This document shows, in pieces, positions 63,410 to 64,000 of a stretch of 64,000 nt of DNA. Numbering within the stretch: position 1 is the first letter of the stretch; each line of letters starts with the position of its first letter. The notes beneath the pieces were generated by a model that was given only the letters and a program-made list of their open reading frames with translations, searched no databases and was not told the origin of the DNA. The position numbers were made by a program, and so were the translations under genes. Source of the DNA: Actinobacillus vicugnae (GTDB lineage Bacteria > Pseudomonadota > Gammaproteobacteria > Enterobacterales > Pasteurellaceae); NCBI RefSeq assembly GCF_901687125.1, contig NZ_CABFJY010000011.1:143126-207125 (forward strand), given 5' to 3'.

Positions 63410-64000
63410 TGTTATTTTCCATTCTTAAACAATCAGGACAAAACTCCTGAGCTTGATTCACTGCTAATTTAAATGCCTCCACCGCTTCAGGCGAACCACT
63501 CTCATACACCAAACTCCCCTCAATCCGCACATTGCCCTCAAAAGTCACGCCTTCCGCATTAAAGATTACCCGACCGCCCGCGCTTTCTAATATCACCTCG
63601 TCATAACCTTCACAATGGAAGGTTTCGCAAAGTTGTTCAAAAAATTCACCGCTTGTCCAGTCGCCGTTATTCGCCACTTCAATAATATAGTCGTTGCCCA
63701 CTTTGATTAAGCTGTCGGCATACACATCTATCAATTGGCTGTTGCCGATATTTAAAATGTTGTCTTTTTCAATTTTGGTGATGCGATTACGCCCAATGCG
63801 GTTTTGTTGGTCTTGTCCAATCGTAATCGATTCATCTACCCCCACACTTTCCGTGCGGTCATTGCCAATCTGGGTGGTTTCGTCATGATTCACCACGTTG
63901 TTTTGGTCTTTTTGTGCATGGATAAACACTTCTTCTCGGTCTTTTTCATCTTCAAAGCGTAATTCGTTAAATCCATTTCCCTTGTGGGTTTTGGATTTAA
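63402..64000 (-). CDS. vgrG: VgrG spike protein, C-terminal part (cut by window edge)
   Basis: At least 199 codons. The frame is open to the edge of the window and reads 'HKGNGFNELRFEDEKDREEVFIHAQKD' at the gp27/gp5 junction. The gp5-type beta-helix repeats follow ('ETTQIGNDRTESVGVDESITIGQDQQNRIGRNR'). 'EVILESAGGRVIFNAEGVTFEGNVRIEG' is the usual closing of the helix. The C-terminal extension 'AVEAFKLAVNQAQEFCPDCLRMENNND' has a C-P-x-C pair and may dock the adaptor. It forms the T6SS puncturing tip. Confidence 0.93.
   Translation of the reverse strand, partial: KSKTHKGNGFNELRFEDEKDREEVFIHAQKDQNNVVNHDETTQIGNDRTESVGVDESITIGQDQQNRIGRNRITKIEKDNILNIGNSQLIDVYADSLIKVGNDYIIEVANNGDWTSGEFFEQLCETFHCEGYDEVILESAGGRVIFNAEGVTFEGNVRIEGSLVYESGSPEAVEAFKLAVNQAQEFCPDCLRMENNND

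Overview
The window looks like a piece of chromosome from a member of the Pasteurellaceae. The 9-base uptake signal core ACAAGCGGT (or ACCGCTTGT) recurs throughout, often with the A/T-rich context TGCAAAAT on one side. This is the Actinobacillus pleuropneumoniae/Mannheimia type of uptake signal, not the Haemophilus influenzae AAGTGCGGT type. Gene content fits (kdkA Kdo kinase, fruBKA with a two-HPr FruB, orphan potD, glgBXCAP). I cannot name the species from sequence alone.

Region 1, bases 1 to about 9070: the integrase-proximal end of a prophage. Every gene is on the + strand and reads toward a tyrosine integrase that abuts the 3' end of a host tRNA-Ile2(CAU) gene. It carries two phage-type tRNA genes (one very odd, one Arg-UCU), about 500 bases of non-coding DNA full of hairpins, a run of small phage proteins (DUF6378, DUF2303, MazG-like, DUF551), an orphan C5-cytosine methyltransferase with a complete second gene nested in another frame, an excisionase-like HTH protein and the integrase. 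The left end lies outside the window.

Region 2, 9 to 32.5 kb: host housekeeping genes. They are pgeF, ridA, yejK, bamE, gdhA, orphan potD, grpE, a UPF0756 membrane protein, a mazEF/pemIK-type toxin-antitoxin pair, hrpA, a mesD/mesX methionine synthase pair in which mesX has an in-frame stop, ung, grcA, a UmuD-like protein without catalytic residues behind an excellent LexA box, an NlpC/P60 hydrolase, nfo, a TorD-like chaperone, a Bcr/CflA exporter, rsuA, menC and a possible AttH/CrtC-like protein.

Region 3, 32.5 to 52 kb: metG and ndk, then the glycogen operon glgB-glgX-glgC-glgA-glgP (minus strand), transcribed divergently from the fructose PTS operon fruB-fruK-fruA. The shared region has two CRP-like sites, a FruR/Cra-like palindrome and a LacI-family (PurR-like) box. 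A lemA/TPM-domain cluster follows.

Region 4, 52 to 60.2 kb: tRNA-Arg(UCU) and tRNA-Pro(UGG), folD and an OFA-family transporter (each with a PurR-like box upstream), dapA, lpxL, an HPF/RaiA ribosome hibernation factor, truA, folE and kdkA.

Region 5, 60.2 to 64 kb: a degraded IS1016-like transposase remnant, then the cargo end of a type VI secretion island read on the minus strand: vgrG (cut by the window edge), a DUF4123 adaptor, a lipoprotein that is a candidate immunity protein, and a DUF2235 (Tle1-like) phospholipase effector.
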